64,000 nucleotides of DNA from Atrichornis clamosus (GCA_013400975.1 WBMZ01014153.1:62001-126000), one strand, 5' to 3'; shown: positions 48,290 to 63,114, counted from the first letter of the stretch. Made by a program: numbers and translations. Notes: generated by a model from the sequence alone, not told the origin.

Positions 48290-49060
48290 CCTACAAACGT
48301 GGGTCATTCCCATGAGACAATTACCTCCATGAACTGCACTCCCATGGGGTGCAGTTCTTCAGGAACAGCATGGGTTGTCCATGGGGTCACAAGTCCTGCC
48401 AGCTTACCTGCTCTATCATGGGCTCCTCTCTCCACGAGGCCACAAGTCCTGCCAGGAGCCTACTCCAGCTTAGGCTTCCCATGAAGTCACAGCTTCCTCC
48501 TGGCATCCACCTGCTCTAGCGTGGGGTCCTCCATGGGCTGCAGGTGCATCCCCGTGGTCCTCGATGGGCTGCAGGGTCACAGCTGTCTCATCATGGTCTG
48601 CACCACGGGCTGCAGGGGAATCTCTGCTCTGGCACCTGGAGCACCTCCTCCCCCTTCATCTCCACTCACCCTGGTGACTGCACAGCTGTTTCTCTCACAT
48701 ATTCTGATTCCTCTCTTTTCTGGCCCCAATTACTGTTGAACTCCATCTTTTTTCCCTTTGTTGACTACATTATCCCAGAGACACTATCACTGATTCTGAT
48801 TGGCCTTGGCAAGTGGTGGATCCACCTTGGAGCCTGCTGGCATGGGTTCCCTCGGACACGGGGGAAGCTTTTGTCAGCTTCCTACAGAAGCCACCCATTT
48901 CACCCTCTCCACCCCCAGTACCAAAACTTTGCTGTGCAAACCAAATATATCCATGGAGATGGGTTAGCTCCAGCCTTGCTCTTGGAACACGTTTCCTGGA
49001 GAGGCTGCCTTTATTTCTCTTCATCCAGGTTGGCTGAACTGCTGGCTGCCTACAGTCCAC
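48290..49060. repeat. Avian dispersed repeat, probably LTR/endogenous-retrovirus derived
   Basis: The GC-richer block contains a phrase I associate with a widespread bird interspersed repeat: GGGCTGCAGGGGAATCTCTG followed by 'GGCACCTGGAGCACCTCCTC'. GGGCTGCAG recurs at 48535, 48566 and 48607. The assignment to an LTR class is from memory and the edges are approximate. The open frames on both strands show no conserved domain. No viral gene is recognisable. Confidence 0.4.
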
Positions 49061-52000
49061 AGGGATAATGTCTGGCAGACACTTAGCTCCACAAAGGCAC
49101 TATGCACCCTCTTTCTGACAGTGAGTTTCTGCTTTGAGCAGAAGGGCTCTGTTTCAGGTCCATGTTGGCTGGTATGCTCCCAGAGGACACCTCTTACAGT
49201 GTCTGGCTGGTGGTCCTTGCCAAGCAGTGGCACCCTCCTGACTAGCGGAGGTCATTTGTTTCCTAGTCAATAATTTGTGACAATAAAAGCTCACAGCTCT
49301 AACTGTGTGGTTGGCATTCACTGTCAACATGTTCCAGGTGTGAGAGCAAGAAGTTTTCTTCCCCTTCCTCATCAGGATCTTCTCAGACAAAATTCGCACA
49401 GTAACATCAGCTCACACAAACAAATCCATGCATTTGCCAGGAGCCTTTCACACCTGCGTTGCAAGTGCATTGGGAAGTAAATTACAGCCAACATTATTAT
49501 GATGTCAAGTAATACAGAAATATTATTTCAAATGTGGCACCTAACTAATGACATAAAGACTATAGGGTCTCATAGACACATAGAAACGTCTGCAGCCAGT
49601 GGCAGTGTTCTCAGGACCTGCTATGGTTTCTGTCTCATGTTTTCTTTCTTCTTTAGTACGGTCATTGAATTAGTTCCCCACTGAAATGAAAAGACACTGA
49701 AGAAAAAGCTTTGTGCAGAAAAAAAGAAAATATTTACTGTAGCTACTGTTCTTACTGTGCTTTGAAACTGCGCATTTACTGTCAGCTATTTACAAGAAAA
49801 ATATTAGCAGAAGCCTCAGTATATTAGTCATCATGTTTGGACAGTGATGGCAAAACTCTCACATATATTCAACTTTTCAGGACTCAGATCTCATCTGTGT
49901 ACAAAAAAAAGTTAAAATTCTGAAGGCAACCAAAAGTCTATGCTGCAAGCACAGTGAGCAAACAAAATGTACTGGCATTGGCCTTGGCAAATGACGACAT
50001 TGTATTTGTAGACCTCACCACATAATTCAGACTGCACTGCTCCAGTGCTTAGTCTCTTGCCAATGACTTTGTGTGTCAAAGTGAATCAGTCCTGTAGTGA
50101 ATCCAAGTCCTATCACTATCATGGCAGTAACTTCTCTCAAGTTTGAGGGCTTCCTCACTTGTTTTCTCCACTTTTGTGCCACACGGTGTCCTGAATTTTA
50201 CTTTATCTTCTCACATCTCTTCCTTCTCCAGGTTGCCCTTGCTCTAATGGTTCACTAAGTTCTTTCAAGCTCTCTGTTTTTAAGAAAGGATAAAAATTGC
50301 CTACCCTTTTCACCTGATTCACAATTCATTGAACTTAGTTGTTTTATATATTGTTTTACGTTGTTTTTGAGAACACCTTTTACTCGTCTGTATAAGTACA
50401 TCAATTCTGTGTATAAGTAATTCATCTTTTCTATGTAAACTGCTATGATTTTGCCGAAAGACTGAGAAGTAAATGAGATGTACCACTGAAGACATAGGGT
50501 AAGCCAGGGCAGAAAATTTTACCTTTGTGCAACAATATGACTAGATGCAGATCCTGTCTGCCTGGCAGGAGGTCTTTTTGTACAGGTTGGGAGATCTCTG
50601 GCATTCCTTTTATTGCTGCCTTCATTGTTTCTATAGGTTTTGTTAAGATGTGCTGGCACAAGTAGGTGGCAGTAGAGACACATACATTTAATGGCATACA
50701 TGTTAGAGCACATTACTGTTTAAGTAGTAAAGTTGCATATTTAGGGATCATGAAATGACTTTTGATGAACCAATGTCCACCAGCAAATACCACACCGCAC
50801 TGCAAATGCAAAACACTGTTAGTTATTGGTTAGCATTAAAGATGCTTGCAAACCTTAGTGTTAAGCTACTTTGGATATTGAGGTAGACCTGGAATCACTT
50901 ACACTTAAAAGACTTTCTATGTCCCTGGAGTCTGTCTTAGTCGTTTCTTCCTTGGAAGAGGTATAACTTCATTGTGAAGCTTTGAATTTGAAATCCAGAT
51001 CCAATATTTTTTGTTTTTTACAGTGAGTAGCAAGGCCTGAGCTTTTTGCTCAGGAACATGAATAACAGAACTATGTAGTACTTTCTCTCTAAAATAGTGG
51101 ACAAAGTAAACTCATTGGTATGGAGTTGCTCAGCATAGATACAAATGACCTCATTCCTAAAAATCAAGATAGAAGTGGGTCTTTTATTTATTACAGGTTT
51201 ATGAAAGCTTAGAATTTTATAAAATTTACCCATTTTAGAAGTTGCCTCATGCTTCTCCGATATTAACTTATTGTGAGATAGAGTGTGATCTGTTTGTAAG
51301 CAGACACACATATCTCATCTGATTAAAAAATCAACATGATGTCTGAATTCAAAATTGAATGTCTACACTTAAGTAAATGCATACTACACAGGTGAGTTCA
51401 CTGTAATTACAATACAGATACAGGAACAACCTTTTTTTAACTTTATTTTGTTCTTCTTTTATTTTTAGCATTTATTTAAAAGCTATGAAATATTTGTATA
51501 GAACTGAACAGTTACCGAAACAGTGGCTAGTTTTCTAAAATGAAATTCTATCAAGAAAAACAAATAAGGATATGACAGTAAAAGGAATAGCAGGAAGAGC
51601 AAACGTAAAACCATCTGCCAGCCTAGTTTGCCAAAGTGCCAGATGCTGCCTCTAGCAGACTATGTTCCATTGCTTTGGCATCTGGATGGTCCTTTGTAAT
51701 GAGGCAAAACTTTGACAGTTATTGAATTTTGAGAATGTACATGTGCTTGGTTTAACAATGATGATAGTTTCAGAAATCAAGCTTCAGCAGAGCCCATCTC
51801 ATGCTATGTAGGTAGATACAAGCCTTCAAAAAATAAAATACCAATGAAAATTAAAAGTATTTATATATTATTTATAATTCACTTGAGAAGAGATTTGTAC
51901 AATTTTGGTCTGTTTGTAATAAGTGTCTATGAAAGACATATGGAAACTGCTGTTGTTCTTTAAAGAATTGTGTTAAGATAAAGAAAATACAGGCATGCAG

Positions 52001-55000
52001 AGAAGAGAAGTAAATAAAATTTGTTATTCTATTTATGTGATTTATAGAACAAATCAGAGGAACAGAATTTAGGAAACAATTAAAATATTCTGCCTGGGCT
52101 GAATAAGAAAAGCCTTAGAAATATAATTCATTTAAGTTAATCAACAAACAGTATGTTAAGCAGACTTTTTTTACTCTCATAAAAAGAGAAAAGTCTATGT
52201 TCCATGAGTTTCTCAGAGATCACAATTTTTTTTGTCAATACATGTTCTTAGAGAGCATTCATACCATGATTAAAGACAGTAGCATACCATTTTGAAATAT
52301 AAAGATATAGCAGAAAAAATAGTGCTGAAGCGTAATATGGTGTAATATCATACAAATTTTTGTAGCTTATATTTCTGCAAATCCATCTGGAGTCCCAAAT
52401 AGTTGACTCTGTACCTTAAAGCAGACTTAAGGAACAATTTCTAAGTGAGAATTGTGGAAATTTGTTTCCTGATTGTAAAGCTGATGATCTTAAATCAAAG
52501 GCATTAGTTACTTGAAAATCTAGATTTCAGTGTTTATCATGAATGATTGCACCAATTCTTCCTACCAGTAAATGTGCTTCTGCTGAAAACCTGAGCTGAA
52601 AAAAAATATTATAAAGGTTTTCCAGTACTCTTTGAAAGTAATACAATAACTTTAAGATTTGTCAGAATTGGACATTGTGGACTAAAGGCATCCTAGTGGA
52701 AAGATGTAGAACACTATATTCTTTTGTGTAGTGTGGTCTTTTTATAATAGCTGAAATTTCAAAAATGTACCACACTGTGAAAGCCAGACGTGCAGGTGCT
52801 CGTGAAGCCTGAGAAGAGAGTTAGGAATTTCCCTACCGCCAAAAAAGATGAGGAATCAGAGCCTAGACTGTAGCTGAAAACACTTACAAATGCTCTCTGA
52901 AAATAGCACTGCAGACTCTGAAAGCCTTTCAAATGGTCTTTTTCATTTTGCAAGACTTCCTATGACAAATAAAAAGAAGCTCTATTATTTCTTCCTCATG
53001 AAGAATGACTTAAGATGGACAGTCAATGTTGTGCATTAAAAAAAGCCAGGGGCAATACGTGGCAGCAGAGGCACCTATTATTAAAACTGGGTGTGAGTCT
53101 GTCTATGTGTGTATATGTGAGATGTTTTTATCTTTTTCCAGTTTTGTTGTTCATCAGGTTTTGGGTCATAATCACACGGCACAGAATGTGTCTCCCCACA
53201 AAAAACCAAAATAGGAAACTCTTCTTATTTGTCTCCTTTTTGTCCTGGTTATCAACACTGAAAAGTATGTGTTTAGCTTTGTTAGTCATGCTCTAAGAAG
53301 AAATGAAAGGCTTTAGCTCATGCAGAAGAGGGCATGTTATTATAAATAAGTTTTTACATATGACTATGCAGAACCTGGACTCATTTTAAGGTAGTCAAAA
53401 TGAATGTTAATTGAGAATTGGAACTGGAGTAAATGGTAAGAATAAGGAAATCAATGGAGGCTGTGAGGAATTTCACTACTCTGTGGCTGTAGATGTTCAA
53501 GCAAGTGAAGGGCAGCCAAGGTCAAGGACAGCTGTTATGAAATTTGTAATTAAAACATTTGCAATTTGTGTTAAGACAATTAAAGGACTGTGGTAGCATG
53601 TCAACCTTTAAAACAAAATTATAACTAATTCCATCACCTGGTAATTTAGCAGCTAGCCTGGTCATTTAGCAAATAAGAATGACTTGGACTTGTAGTCAGC
53701 AGGACATCATAAACCTTTAAAGACTTTTTTTTTAAACTATGTGTTCTGTGCGAGGGTAAATGTACCTTTTCAAAACAGTGCATCAAGGAATAACTCTGAT
53801 ACCAAGAAATCTACTAGTAGTAGAAGCTATGTACCAAAAGACAATACTAAGATGTTTCTAAAGCCAAGGTAATGTTTTGTGTTTGTTATATCTGGAGAAT
53901 GCCTGGCTGCCCCCTTGAAGGCATATGTACTTCAGTGAGTTCTTTTACATTCAAGGTGTGATATAGTGAACAGATTAAACTGCAATTGTCTGGCAAACAG
54001 GCTTTTAAGTGCATCTTTACAGTACTTTACCTTAAAAGCACACCTTGTCCCTTTAAGGCTCAAATGTTAGTACAACAGAGTTTCCCTCCTAAGTAGCTCA
54101 AAGTAAATTCGGAAAGGGGTAAATTGCTTCAGTTATGCTCAATTCTGCTAATCCTTCTTCTTCACCTCCTCTGCTGTGGTTTATGTATAATCCCTTCCCT
54201 CTTGGCTCAGGTGTCTGTTTCTGAGGAAGCTCATCAACATTTTTTACAAGAAATCTATTTCTTCCAAACCTTAGCAAGGCCCCACGACAGCAGGGAGTAA
54301 GTTAGTTACTTGTTTGTCTATTTGTCTGTTTTTCTGCCCTGGTGTAGAAAAGTCTTATTTAGACTTAGAAAGTCTAGATATTATAAAATTAGTCTTAGAA
54401 AGGACTTCAGAAGTCTTATTTTCCTGGATATGAAAACAAGCACTTACATTGCACTGAACTGCACTGCACAGCATTTAAAAACGTTTCCTTGGAAATCACT
54501 CCTGTAGTGCATGCGCTTCCCTTTCACCCCTGCCCTCTCTTGCTGTACATGAACACCTATGGAAATAAATTCAGAAAGTAAAGGGAGAGAAATTGAACTA
54601 ATTCAATAAAATGCAATATTTTACATGAAATTTGGAGAGCACAGCAGCTGGACTTCTACTGACATTAGCTGTCCTGTATCAAGGCTTGTTTAAAGGCAAT
54701 GAATCACCTGCTTAGGCAACATTTTGTTCCTTTAAAGGCTATTGTGCTCTTATAAGCTTCCAAAACAATCTCATTTCTTTTCAGAGTGTATGTTTTTGCA
54801 GGTATTATATTACATTCTCCTCTTCAATAATTTATTAATGGTATAAATTAAAGTCAATAGTTTGGACATTTTTTTCTTAGGTATATCTTAGAAAAACCTC
54901 TAGTCCTAAAACTCTGAGAAATAAATGCAGGGGTGAGAGGTCTAAACTACTTTTGAGGCTGTTTGTGCCAAAGGGAATTTAATGATGATGTCTTAATCCC

Positions 55001-58000
55001 CTGAAACAACACCTCCAAAATTGACCTATCTGGCCAAAAGTATAGTTTTACATTTAAAAAATATTACAAGGAATTCTCTTCTTCACTGTCAAGACAGACA
55101 CAGATAAACAGAAAGGGAATTATTTTCAAGCACACTAGGTTATTCACTAATGAGCACAGAGTAGAAGGATTAATTCTAGTTGTAGAGGAAAGGTGGATGT
55201 TGAAATAAAATTCTAGTTGTAGAGGAAAGGTGGATGTTGAAATAAATCATAATTACTGGAGTTAATTGGCAGGTTAAACATAAGACAGAGGTATGTTATG
55301 GTCTGCAACAGTATGCATTTGTTGCTTATATACAGCAAAACATGCAATTTAGTCTTTATTGTTGGAATTAATGATTCTTTTCATCAATAACAATTTTAGT
55401 CCTGTAATTAACAACAGATTATGTATAAGGATATAAAAGTCTTGATTTCAAACTTGATTGTGAAAAGTAGGGAGTTTTTATAATGACTACTGGTTGGGGG
55501 GGTGCTCAGTTAATCATTCTCCTTTTATTATATTCCTCATGAATATAGGCTCTTGCTTATAAACATATTTGAAGATTGATACTGTTGTGCACTGTTTTGG
55601 CCACATCACCAACCTCCTTAAAAAAAAAAAAAAAAAAAAAGACAACAAAGAGAAAATAGGACCCAAATTAAAAATGCCACAAATTATGCCAGTAGTTTCT
55701 CAAAAAAAAAAAAAAAAGCCGAGTTAATGTCTCTATGTAATGTTATCTGTCCCTGTGATGAAACAGGATCTAGTGTGCTTTCTCTAAGTGTTGCACTTTG
55801 ACCCTCACCGGCCTCCTGTTTCACCACAGACCCCTTGGAGCCAGCCTAGCACCTGACAGAACAGGGTATCTGCGGCCAACAACTGCTCTGATTAACTCAG
55901 CAGATGTTTTGCTCACCGACAAAGGCATGTTGTGCCATAATCCTCCAATTTTGCTACTCCTTTCTCATTCTTTACCACTTAGCATATTTCCTCTGGCGTT
56001 TCTTATTTTCCGTGTATTTTAGCCTCAATTCTCTTCTCTATCTGCAGACTTCTACCCCTTGATCTGTACCAGTTATAACCTTTCTGTTCCCTCCTTTCAC
56101 AGCCCTACCACCAATTCCACTTTCTCGTATCTGCAGAAATGATACTCTTTTTTTTTTTTTTTAAATACCTTCATTATCAATCCTTTCGTCTTCTCAGACA
56201 TCTCAAATACTTCTTAGCTGAAAATGGGACAGGTACAGCTCATCATGAGCCATTCAAAAGGGATGCAGTGATTGCTGAACCTGCTCTTAATAATTTGTCT
56301 TTCTCCTTATTCTCTCTTCTTTCATCTTCTCTTTCTTTGTTAAGAGAAACCTCTGGGATTTTTAAAGAAACAAAGGCAGAAATCACACTCTTAACACCTT
56401 TTTTACTCCTCTGGGGATTGTCTAGGAGGGTCTTACTATGTAAAATACCTGTCAGTTAGTAACATCAGATGGAATAAGGACATGCAATACAGATCTAGAG
56501 GAAGTTCCACTGTCTGCCTGGAGAAAATAAACATTTTGACCTTGATAAGTTACTTGGCATGAATACGTGTCTTCTTGGATGAACTCTGGTGCTGTGGCCA
56601 GTTCCTGGGTCTCACTGAGTTGCCTCAGGCAAGGGCAGTGCATGGAGACAAACGCTTTCTGTGCTGGTTTTGGCTTAAACCATTGCACTCTCCAACCAGC
56701 AGAACCTGGTTCCTGTCTGCCCACTAATTTCCTAGCCGCATCTACAGAGTTTCATTTTGTATTTCCTCAATGGTCATATTCCAACTTCCTGGACTTTCCT
56801 TCTTCTTGGAAGGAATAATAGCCATGTAAGTACTTTTTTTTTTAAATGGAATGATGTGGGTTTTTTCTGGCTTTGGTATTTTGTTTGGTTTTTTTTTTTT
56901 TCTGATTAGTCATGTTCAACAATAAAATGTTGGGATTATCCCAAACAGAATTGTCTATACATAGTTGGGGGAAATAAAACCCCACAGAAATATGTCACTG
57001 CTTTGTAAGTAATTGTTTTGCAAATCAAAGACAACTGTGAACGCCCCAGTGCACTGTGTGCTAGTAAAGCAAATTAAGCCAGAGGAGCATGCTTCCCCAC
57101 ACAAAACAATGGTGCCAGGGCAATAAAAACAGGTGAAAATGGGATTTTTCTGTGAGGCTGCTTTCATAAAGCAGCTGCTAAAAAAACTGATTAAGCACTA
57201 GGATATGAGTCTCACTTTCCACCAAGTCAGTAAGAGGTTTTTTTTGTTGTGAAGGTCCTGAGCTGACACCTGATGTTGATTTAAAGAGACAGGTGATTAT
57301 CCACAAAGTGAAAAATAATGTGGCATTATTCCCTGAGGTATAAACTCCGATAGTAATCAGAAAAGGGATAGAAGACTACTGTAATAATGGAAGGAGTGCA
57401 GTGCTGACAGTGGTGGAGATGAAGTGAAGTTGACAGGAGTTTCATTCCAGAGTTGGCTGCACTGACGTGGCTTAGGTAGTTCTCAGTCCCCATATCAGCT
57501 GTCAGTAGCACCAGTCCATCCTGAGCCCCCTCTCTCTCCTCCATTCGCTCCTCTGCTTCAAGCCCCAACTTACAATTAATACTTTAAATTAGTCTGCTAA
57601 TATTTACTACGTCTTATTTCAAAAAGTCAACAAATAAGCTAGAAGACCCATCATTATTTCATGACCATTATTTTTTTCCCTTCGCTTGAGAGGAATGGTT
57701 TTATTTCAGGCTACCAGTCACTTTTCTTGTGTTTCTGTTCTCTCTCTCTCTTCCTCTTCTCTTTCTCCCTGTATCTTTCAGTGTCAATTATAAATTATGA
57801 AGAGTATTCCTGTTGCAAAAAGCTAGCTGCTGCTTATCTCCTGGGCTGACACTGAGAAAACTTATATAAGGAAATGAATGTGAAGCGAAGAAAAGCTGAA
57901 GATGAAATACTTTAGAAAAAGGAGAAGATGCAAAAAGTGGACACATTAAAATTATTTCTGTCTTTGTTCTCCTTACCTCTGTTCTGTTACAAATATGTTC

Positions 58001-59688
58001 TTAGTACACAACAGGAATTTTTGGAATGGATATTCATTACAGTTATACTTAACTGCAAAGTTTTGTGTCCATATTTTAATAAAAAAAATTCTGAAAAATT
58101 CCATTAGGTTCTACCAGTTGTACTAACCTCATATTTTGTCATTACCACAGACATTAACAGACATAGATATCAGTATTTTCCTTTGTGGCATTATTTTACA
58201 CATCAAAGGAAATTTAAATATTCTTGCCTTTAATTCAGGATCTTTGTGAATGACCATGATTGCAGATTTTTGTGCCGATCCATGTAAAGTGAAGGTCTCT
58301 TATAGGTTAGGTTTGACCTCTACGATGTATGTGAGAAAAGGAATAATATTCCACTTATTTCGTATGTCATTCATATGTACATGACCTGCTGTGCTAAAGA
58401 GAAGCAGTTTTCTTATCATCCTGGCAGCAAGCACACATTTTCTTGTAATTATATTACATGAGATGCATATTACTATTTCATGAGGCCAATGGAGGTATAA
58501 AGTAAACTCTGATTTATAAAGGGGGGCCAAAAGGATGTGGGATTCTGATCGTATCTACCTCAAAGTTTCATGTATATGATTTATATGCTTTCTGGTTTTA
58601 TTCATTTAGCTTGCAAATTCATCCAGTTATACACCTGAGTTAATTGTCTTGCATAGTCTCTACTGTCAGTCATAAGGAGTGTTACACAAAGGCTAATAAT
58701 AATAGTTTTGGCTTTCTGTAGTTCTTCTGCACCCTTCAAAGGCTTCAGATTTTCACTTGGCATTCTTAGTGCATGAGATATGTTGAGACAATGTGCAACA
58801 AAGAGTTATTGTTATTAGCAGATACAACTTTTGTTGTCTTGGTTTTGTGTATTTGCTAGGAAAACTTTCCAACCAGTGTTGCCAAGGAGTGAATTTGACC
58901 TGTTTCATAGTCTTCTCACCTGTTATAGACAGAATTCTCATTAAGTGCCTGATATTTTTATTCCTGAAACATCTTGGTGTTGCTGGAAGCATATCAATTG
59001 ATAACAGAACACCTTTGAAATAAATTCAGTATTGAATAAACACCTGTTCATTAAATCTGTAGCTCTCTCTGCGCAGTTTGGTAGCAGATGCTGTTGATGA
59101 TTATGATGCAGACTGACAGGCAACTTAGATACTAATGGACAGTTCTACTGATGAGTCTGGATGCTCTAGAAGATTGCATTGCAAAAAGCTCTGTATTTCC
59201 TTCTAAAAATAAAAAAAATCCTTTCTGCATGGAGGACTGAAAAATCATTTTTGTTAATCATTTTGTTAATTTGAACTATCATTTTATATTTGAACCAAAC
59301 TGAATTCTCCAAGGTTTTTGTCTTTTCCTGAGCTTTTTATTTTCAGATGCGTACTCTTGTAGAAAAGGATTTCTGGGCAAGGGAAATGAAATTCAGAAGC
59401 ATGGATAGGAAATTGAGTTTGTTCTGAAAATACTGAGCTTTCTGGATAAACTGAGAGACAGTGTTAGTCTTTTGCTAAAGGCTGATATGAGATGTCTAGA
59501 CAGGCAAGTTTGTACAAATGCCAAAAGTGAACCCAGGGTAAACCTTTCCTTTTTGTTTTTTTTTCACCTGTGGACTCAGAAGTAGCTTGAAAGTCATAGG
59601 AAGGACGAGTAAAAATTTTTTTTTTAACCTTAGCATTAGACCTCAGTGCTTTGCTGCATTAACAAAAAAATATATAAGGGAGAACAAA
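49061..59688. other. AT-rich non-coding sequence
   Basis: Only short open frames without motifs are present. Simple sequence includes A runs at 55620-55640 and 55702-55717 and T runs near 56150 and 56890. The tandem duplication at 55172 is listed separately. Confidence 0.5.
55172..55245. repeat. Perfect 37-base tandem duplication
   Basis: The 37-base unit beginning AATTCTAGTTGTAGAGG occurs twice head-to-tail (55172-55208 and 55209-55245) with no mismatch. Perfect identity in non-coding DNA points to a recent event. Confidence 0.95.
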
Positions 59689-59765
59689 ATACAATAGAAT
59701 GGAATAATTTCTGTTGGAAGAAACCGACAAGGTTCATCTAGTCCAATGACTAGTGTGACCGCTAA
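59689..59765 (-). mobile_element. CR1 3'-end fragment
   Basis: The sequence 'AATAGAATGGAATAATTTCT' then 'GTTGGAAGAAACCGACAAGG' and 'TTCATCTAGTCCAATGACTA' matches the reverse complement of the CR1 3' end. Homology fades soon after, so the insertion is either severely 5'-truncated or old. Confidence 0.6.
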
Positions 59766-60439
59766 GAGATGAATCAGGAGAAGACTCAGAGGAACGTATC
59801 CCTGGTATGCACGATACTGCCACTGAGGGACAACTCCATGTGCTCCTAGCCCAACGCAGCTTCTGTTCTCTCACTCCCTCAGCAGCCTGTAACAGCAGCA
59901 GCCTCTTGCTGCACTTCCAGGTTTTTGCCCTTAGCAAAAATGGGTTAGGTCTGGTGACAAACATGTTCCTTCCTTCAGCTATGTCTACAGCCAGTCCTGA
60001 AAGTATTTTCAATGCCCAAAATCCTGCTTCTGTGCACAAAGCTTAAGACTGGATTAATCTTAAGAAAGAAAGTACAGCAATTAAATGTTGTCTTGAGGGG
60101 AGGTACTAACAGCTAAGAACCAGGGCTTCTTGGATTTAAAGCGAGGGTTCTTACATTGGAAACTAATACGTAAAACAAGCATAGGAATAAATGTTTATGT
60201 TTTCCAAGAGAGATTTGCACTGAGCCTGTGCTTTTCAGAATATAAAGCTATTATTTGGGAAATAATATGAGAAGTAAGGAGAAAAGGTGTCCTAAGAATG
60301 TAAAGTATTAAAGGTGAGAGAAAACCTGTGAGAACCAGTGAAAGGGCTGCCTGAGTAAGCTGGGGACAAAATGACAGAACAGTCAATGTAGATGAGTGTG
60401 AAATGATGTAAAGAAAACTCCCACCCCAAAACCTAACTT

Positions 60440-60845
60440 TACTTATGCAGTGATGCAGCTTAACCAGAGATCCAGAAATGTGATCTTGGAGTTGTAATAA
60501 ATAGTTTTTGAAAAAAACCATGCCCAGTGAGGAGCATATAGGATATTAAAAATTATTAGGGAAAGAATAATGATAAAAGTATGCCTATGTCTTTATTTCA
60601 AATCATGGGACATTAACATCTGCTATACTCTGTGCCATTCTTGTTTTTTTATCTCCTCAAAAGTATTACACCTTCAAAGTGTACAGGAAAGGGCAGTAAT
60701 AATGATCAAAGGAACAAAATAACTTCAAGTGAATAAAGAACTGCTATTCTGTCCTATAATTATACTCTTCCTAAGGCGTTTCCTATGGGCTTCTGTTGGG
60801 GACAGGATGTTGAGCTGTGAGGACCTTTGATGTAGCAGTGCTTCG
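60440..60845 (+). mobile_element. Old CR1-family LINE fragment
   Basis: Decayed phrases recall the ancient amniote CR1 3' region: 'TTGTAATAAATAGTTTTTGA', 'ATGCCCAGTGAGGAGCA', 'AAAGGGCAGTAATAATGATC', 'AAAGGAAC', then 'CTTCTGTTGGGGACAGGATG' and 'GACCTTTGATGTAGCAGTGC'. No frame is open across it. The identification is by recollection of the family consensus. Confidence 0.5.
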
Positions 60846-63114
60846 ACTCTGCTGTGTCTGTCGTGGAGTGAGGAGTATGGTACCAGAGCAAACCAGTGGA
60901 GTTAAATTTCACTGAAACACAATATTCCCCAGTGCTTTCCTTTGAAGAAGTGCTGCTTGCCTTTTACAAGGGAAGTGTAAGAGCGAGTAAGGCTGTAAAG
61001 GAATTCAGATTAAGCACTGCCTCATCTTGAGAAGTTCAGATGCACACCTTCCATATCTAAGGGGATTTCCTCCCTAAAAGGCTGGAATTAAACCTATTCT
61101 CCAAATAAATATTTAATCTGACTTTTCAGTTGCATTTGGCGATGTCTTCATCAGTAAGCAGCACAGCAGAACGGGAGCAGGTCTTTCGAGTGAGTCAAAA
61201 GGAAACCTGTTCATGTGCCAGGGATGGCTCCAGGGATGAACCACATGCTAAGGGACACAGTGGAGGGTTTCACATCACAGCAATAACCCTGCTGCAACAC
61301 TACATGCTAATATGGACGTACTCTAGGGGAATCTAGTTCTTACCCCTCTGTGTAAATAGGCTAGGCTTTAAAAGGAGACTGACAACTCTTGTGTTCATGT
61401 CCTCTATTCTCCTACAGTAATTCTTCTTTTGCAGTACAGCAAAATTTGAATGGCAGAGCAGCACAGAATCGTCTGTAAACAGGTGTCTAGGACAGTCACT
61501 AGAGGACGACAATATGGTTTTGAGTGCCTCTGAGTTGAGAATAGTGCTGCTCAGGAGAGTGCTTGTGAGGTATCACATAATTTCCATCAAACTCTTCTCT
61601 CAACTGCAAAAGATTAAAGGTATAATCCCATCTTGTCTGCCAAAAAAGACATTTTGGGCAACAACAACCAGGTGTTAACAAATCTTAAAGAGGTGTATGA
61701 AACCCTCTCACATTCCTCCTAAAAGAGTGAAGAAATGCAAGACACTTAGTTTCTTCAGTGTTTTTAAAAATCTAATTCTACTGCCCGTTAAATCTTCTCT
61801 GAGGTGCATAACTTTCCCTGAAACTACAGATGAACTTAATAATTACACTCAGCATAAGAAACAAAATTGTGATTTCCACCTTACAGTTGCAGAATAGAAC
61901 CTTCTTTTGTTTTTATCAAAAAGGAAATAATAAGGAATGACAATAATGTTCTGTTAAGGTGTTTCTGTCTTATTTGACTTCTTAAGACCTTCTAAACCCT
62001 TACTTTGTACTTTATATTGCTCTTCCAGTTAATTAAACAATGAACTATTAGAAAGAGATTTTCCTAAAGTACATGCAAGCAGTAACTTGCTTATCTTCAC
62101 CTGTATCTGGTCTACCTGATCTTGGATCTCAACACTGACAGAAGCCACATCTGTGGGACCAAGGGCCATTTCAGTTTGCAGTAGCCAGAATGTTTCCATT
62201 TGACACTTTCTTCACTGACGTGGATTTGTAGCAAGGTCTTAACCCTAAACCCCATTTTCACCCCAGTGAAAACCTAATTCCTTCTTCTGTTATTTTTGTG
62301 GTGCTTATGTTGTAATTTAAAGACTCATTTGGGGTTAAGCCCCTATAGACCTTATTGCCTTGAGATACTAAGCAATTTCCTCTGAATAGTAACCCCTACC
62401 ACATTTATGGGCATAGATGCTGTCTGAATTGTAGTCATTTCCTGACAAGGACTTTGAAAGTAAAAGCTTTAGCCAAGAAGACAAGGAATTTCTCAACTCC
62501 TTATGTTTGGGGTTTTTTTTGGTTTGTTGGTTGGTTGGTTGGTTTGGTTTAGTCAGAGGTTTTTTGATTTTTTTTTTTAACTCATAGCAATTCTCAGACT
62601 TTTTCACAACACAGTTCATTAGCTAGCTCCTTTAAAAAATATCACCCAAGAGTAATACAAAAATATCTTTTGTCTTAGTTGCTTTGTTACCAGGAAGTAG
62701 GATGGTTAAGTGCAGCCAGAGCACACCCCTGTTCCTAACATATCCACAGGAGTAATGAGGGCTTGTTGCACAGCACAATGCTCACTGTATTAAACAAGGA
62801 ATGACTAAACTTTTCTGGAGGCTTCCCACTCTAAACAGCCATCTATCCTGTGTTATTACCTATTTTTCATTGGCTACTAATTTTTCTCCTGGGAGAAGAA
62901 GCTGTCTGGGAGAAGAGGCTGACAAAACAATGCAATCTTCAATTTTGATTTCAATGGAGAAATATTTTCCCATTAATGTATGCTTGAAATAACTCAAACA
63001 ATTTGCTTTTAATTGGTTCCTAGTAATAGTTTTGAATGACCTGTAGTTGAAAATACTTTTCTCTCAGGTTTCTCCTTAATTGCAGCATTAGGTTTTTCCT
63101 CACAGTATAACCAC
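60846..63114. other. AT-rich non-coding sequence
   Basis: I see no gene, RNA or recognised repeat here except the TTGG tract at ~62.5 kb. Confidence 0.5.
62505..62551. repeat. TTGG-type simple repeat
   Basis: GGTT units are repeated from about 62521 to 62549 after a T run. Confidence 0.8.
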
